Of a stretch of 53,313 bases of DNA, positions 51,229-53,313 are shown in pieces (positions within the stretch are counted from its first letter, which is position 1; each line of letters begins with the position of its first letter). The position numbers were made by a program, and so were the translations under genes. The stretch comes from Pseudomonas sp. UFMG81 (GTDB taxonomy: Bacteria; Pseudomonadota; Gammaproteobacteria; Pseudomonadales; Pseudomonadaceae). The stretch covers positions 1 through 53,313 of the forward strand of contig NZ_JACAFQ010000010.1 of assembly GCF_015354575.1 (NCBI RefSeq). Reading direction: 5' to 3'. Below the pieces are notes generated by a model. It was not told the origin of the DNA, made no database searches, and saw nothing but the letters and a program-made list of their open reading frames with translations.

Positions 51229-52154
51229 GCCTGTACGCGCCAGCGGTCGCCCAGGCTCGCCTGCAGGTAGTCCGTGAAGGCCCGCACCTTGGTGGTCATG
51301 GCGAAGCGATCGGCCAGGCACAGGTAGATGTCCATTGGCTCGGTCTGGGCGTAGGCCTGCCCGCTGTCGCTGTACTCGAACAGCGGCACCAGCCTGCCCG
51401 CCTCCAGATGCGGGCGCACGATGAACTCGGCCAGGCGGGTAATGCCGCCGTCGTTTAGGGCCATCTGGGTCAGGGCGTCGATGTCGTCGCTGATCAGCAC
51501 CTTGCCAAAGCGTGGCTCGAAGCGCAGCCCGTCGCGCATGAAGCCCCAGGGCAGAAAGCGCCCGTCCACCGGATAGCGGAACACCAGGCAGCTGTGATCA
51601 TGCATGGCTTCGGGGGTGGTCGGTCGTCCCGCGCTGGCCAGGTAGCCGGGCGAGGCGCAGCAGATGAAGGGGATCGTGGCGATATGCCGGGCCAGCAGGT
51701 GGTCCTCGAGCTGCGGGGTGATGCGCAGGCTTACGTCGACGTCCTCGCGGGCGTGGTTGACCTTGCGGTCGCTCATCACCAACTCTATTGAAAGCAGCGG
51801 ATAGCGGGCACTGAAGGCGGGAATCAGCGGGGCCAGCACATGCCGGCCGAAAGCGGATGTGGAGGCGATGCACAAGCGGCCTTGCGGTTCGCTGTCGGGC
51901 GTGGTCAGTGCTTGCTCGGCCAGCAGCAGCTCACGCTCGATATGCCGCACGCGTTCGTAGTACTGGCAGCCGGGGGGCGTCAGGGCCATGCTGCGGGTGG
52001 TGCGGGTCAGCAGGCGCACCTGCAGGTGGGCTTCCAGGCGTGCCAGGTTCTGGCTCACCGCTGCGGGGCTCAGGCCCAATGCGCGGGCGCCGCCAGCGAT
52101 GCTGCCGGCTTCCACCACTTTGATGAAACTGCGGATGGCGTTGAGCAGGTCCAT
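51225..52154 (-). CDS. LysR-family transcriptional regulator
   Basis: 309 residues. N-terminal winged helix MDLLNAIRSFIKVVEAGSIA then GGARALGLSPAAVSQNLARL, followed by the effector domain (about 90-300; GRLCIASTSAFGRHVLAPLI; VDVSLRITPQLEDHLLARHI). It belongs to the CrgA-like branch. The gene divergent from it at 52272 (DUF2798) with a 117-bp gap is the probable target. Confidence 0.92.
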   Translation of the reverse strand: MDLLNAIRSFIKVVEAGSIAGGARALGLSPAAVSQNLARLEAHLQVRLLTRTTRSMALTPPGCQYYERVRHIERELLLAEQALTTPDSEPQGRLCIASTSAFGRHVLAPLIPAFSARYPLLSIELVMSDRKVNHAREDVDVSLRITPQLEDHLLARHIATIPFICCASPGYLASAGRPTTPEAMHDHSCLVFRYPVDGRFLPWGFMRDGLRFEPRFGKVLISDDIDALTQMALNDGGITRLAEFIVRPHLEAGRLVPLFEYSDSGQAYAQTEPMDIYLCLADRFAMTTKVRAFTDYLQASLGDRWRVQA

Positions 52155-52271
52155 GGTGGAGCCCTTTTGATTCGTAAGAATTTCTTTATAAAGAACTCAG
52201 TGGTGCCGGTCTACAGGGTTGGCCATGGCCATTGCTAACCTGCGCATCCATTCTTTGGAACCGGAGTGACG

Positions 52272-52529
52272 ATGAACGACCTGACCGCTACCCGCCGCCG
52301 TAAGCTGCGACCTGGGGCGACGCCCTATGTGTTTGCCTTCTACATGTCGGCGATCATGGCGATGCTGATGTGCTTCGTGATCACGGCGGCGACTGCCGGG
52401 GTCGATGGCGACTACCTGGGGCAGGTGCTCAAGGCTTATCAACTGGCGATGCCGGTGGCGTTTGTCTGTGTGCTGGTGGTCAGGCCTGTGGTTGTTCGCC
52501 TGGTGGCGTTGACTGTGCATTCGCATTGA
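52272..52529 (+). CDS. DUF2798 membrane protein
   Basis: 85 residues with two helices (YVFAFYMSAIMAMLMCFVIT; AYQLAMPVAFVCVLVVRPVV). The pattern matches DUF2798, small inner-membrane proteins of unknown function. GGAG lies 5 bp before ATG at 52272. It diverges from the LysR gene. Confidence 0.85.
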   Translation: MNDLTATRRRKLRPGATPYVFAFYMSAIMAMLMCFVITAATAGVDGDYLGQVLKAYQLAMPVAFVCVLVVRPVVVRLVALTVHSH

Positions 52530-52556
52530 TTTGGTGGTTTTGGTGAACTGGTGATT

Positions 52557-53313
52557 TGTGAGCATATCCATTCACGATAGGGACTTTTCGTCACCTTTCC
52601 GCCCTTACGGCGGCCTACTTTTTTCTTGGAAAAAGTAGGCAAAACCGCCTGCTCCCATCATCCGGCCCCTACGCTGCGCTTCGGGGTTCCCTCACTCCGG
52701 CCTTGCTCCCGCGTGGACGCACTGAAGGGCCATCCATGGCCCATCAGTGCTCGATGGGCATCCATGCCCATCGCCCCGCTCCGCAAGTCCTACGTTCGGC
52801 CTCCTGAAGTCGCGTTTGGCGGTGACTGGACTATCGCGCGCTTAGAAGCAAGAGCAAGAGCAAGAGCAAGAGCAAGAGCAGCGAGTGTTTAATTGTTATT
52901 GATGTGTTGTTTGTAATGACCTGTTCGCCGGCAAGCCGGCTCCTACGGACGGGGTGTGCAATTAAAAGTTCGCACACCGTAGGAGCCGGCTTGCCAGCGA
53001 ATGCAATTTGATATCCAACACAACAATTAACTAGCGACAGCTGCGCCAATGCAGGCGCCGCCCCTAACTTCGCGACTTCAGGAGGCCGATCGGAGGGCTT
53101 GCGGAGGGAGGCGACGGGCATGGATGCCCGTCGAGCACCGATGGGCCATGGATGGCCCTTCGGTGCGTACTCCCGGGAGCAAGACCGGAGTGAGGGAACC
53201 CCGAAGCGAAGCGTAGGGGCCGTATGAATGGAGCGAGGATTTTTTGGTGACTTTTTGATCCTTCAAAAAGTTACCCGCCGTAAGGGCGGAAAGGTGAATA
53301 AGCGTCACCCAAG
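52557..53313. repeat. Composite long inverted repeat, copy 2 (cut by window end)
   Basis: It repeats the order of copy 1: GAGCATATCCATTCACGATA, CACCTTTCCGCCCTTACGGC, the 250-bp GC-rich core, five GCAAGA units (52848-52877), a REP pair (52922-53003), AATGCAATTTGATATCCAAC, and the inverted right half ending near GGTGAATAAGCGTCACC at the edge. The left halves of copies 1 and 2 differ at only a few positions by eye between about 23900 and 24130. No gene support is seen in it. Confidence 0.88.
52922..53003. repeat. REP inverted pair in the core of composite copy 2
   Basis: TGTTCGCCGGCAAGCCGGCT and AGCCGGCTTGCCAGCGAATG face each other, one mismatch in the right unit (CCAGC). Confidence 0.88.

Overview
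The window is a GC-rich chromosomal segment that looks like the Pseudomonas putida group. The supporting signs are the gene order (patatin / lipid A acyltransferase / minCDE; prc beside an EAL-GGDEF protein; nitrate reductase-flavoprotein fusion / nirBD; tRNA-Asp / tRNA-Val / rdgC; hybrid sensor kinase / rmuC; fadL) and at least 18 loci of REP/BIME-type palindromes. Almost everything is ordinary core genome. The accessory signals are a truncated IS3-type transposase gene at the left edge, large dispersed composite repeats, a possible phage-derived orphan gene and two small antitoxin-like pairs.

Layout. 0-0.4 kb: IS3-family orfA inserted in a copy of the dispersed repeat. 0.45-9.5 kb: patatin phospholipase, LpxL-type acyltransferase, minCDE, rluA, apeB, a small membrane protein and a large MscS-type channel. 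9.7-16.0 kb: a GntR/UTRA regulator diverging from a seven-gene-scale unit: type-6 solute-binding protein, alkaline-phosphatase-superfamily hydrolase, two permeases, an ATPase and a HAD-IB phosphatase. It reads as uptake and dephosphorylation of an organophosphorus compound. 16.1-23.6 kb: quinone oxidoreductase, prc, EAL-CBS-GGDEF protein, a Phd/XRE-like regulator with an unknown partner, a DUF1232 protein and a Mip-type FKBP lipoprotein. 23.6-24.75 kb: a non-coding block with a (GGGCTT)n G-quadruplex motif, a long inverted composite repeat and an octanucleotide tandem repeat.

24.8-33.1 kb: PcaQ-like LysR regulator, then nirD, nirB and a 1337-residue nitrate reductase fused to a CysJ-like flavoprotein. 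Both nir and nas transcripts have a sigma-54 promoter match and a strong terminator hairpin in the leader, suggesting nitrogen control plus nitrate-responsive antitermination. 33.4-36 kb: ParD-like gene overlapping a second methionine aminopeptidase gene, two tRNAs and rdgC. 36-42.1 kb: BASS-family transporter, guanidine-II riboswitch with sugE/gdx, MFS-PlsC fusion, SLAC1/TDT transporter and an MFS transporter. 42.4-47.9 kb: SSF-type hybrid sensor kinase (CrbS/MxtR-like), rmuC and a Sel1-repeat protein. 47.9-48.8 kb: AT-rich, hairpin-rich region without a convincing gene. 48.8-52.5 kb: a DUF3509-like small protein, a possible phage-type protein, fadL, a LysR regulator and a DUF2798 protein. 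52.55-53.3 kb: a second, very similar copy of the composite repeat, cut by the window end.

The most interesting candidates for new biology are the duplicated composite inverted repeat with its REP core, the structured region before the 74-residue gene at 48.8 kb, the ParD-like/Map pair, the Phd-XRE pair and the organophosphorus operon with its palindromic operator. No CRISPR array, complete prophage or known defence island was seen.
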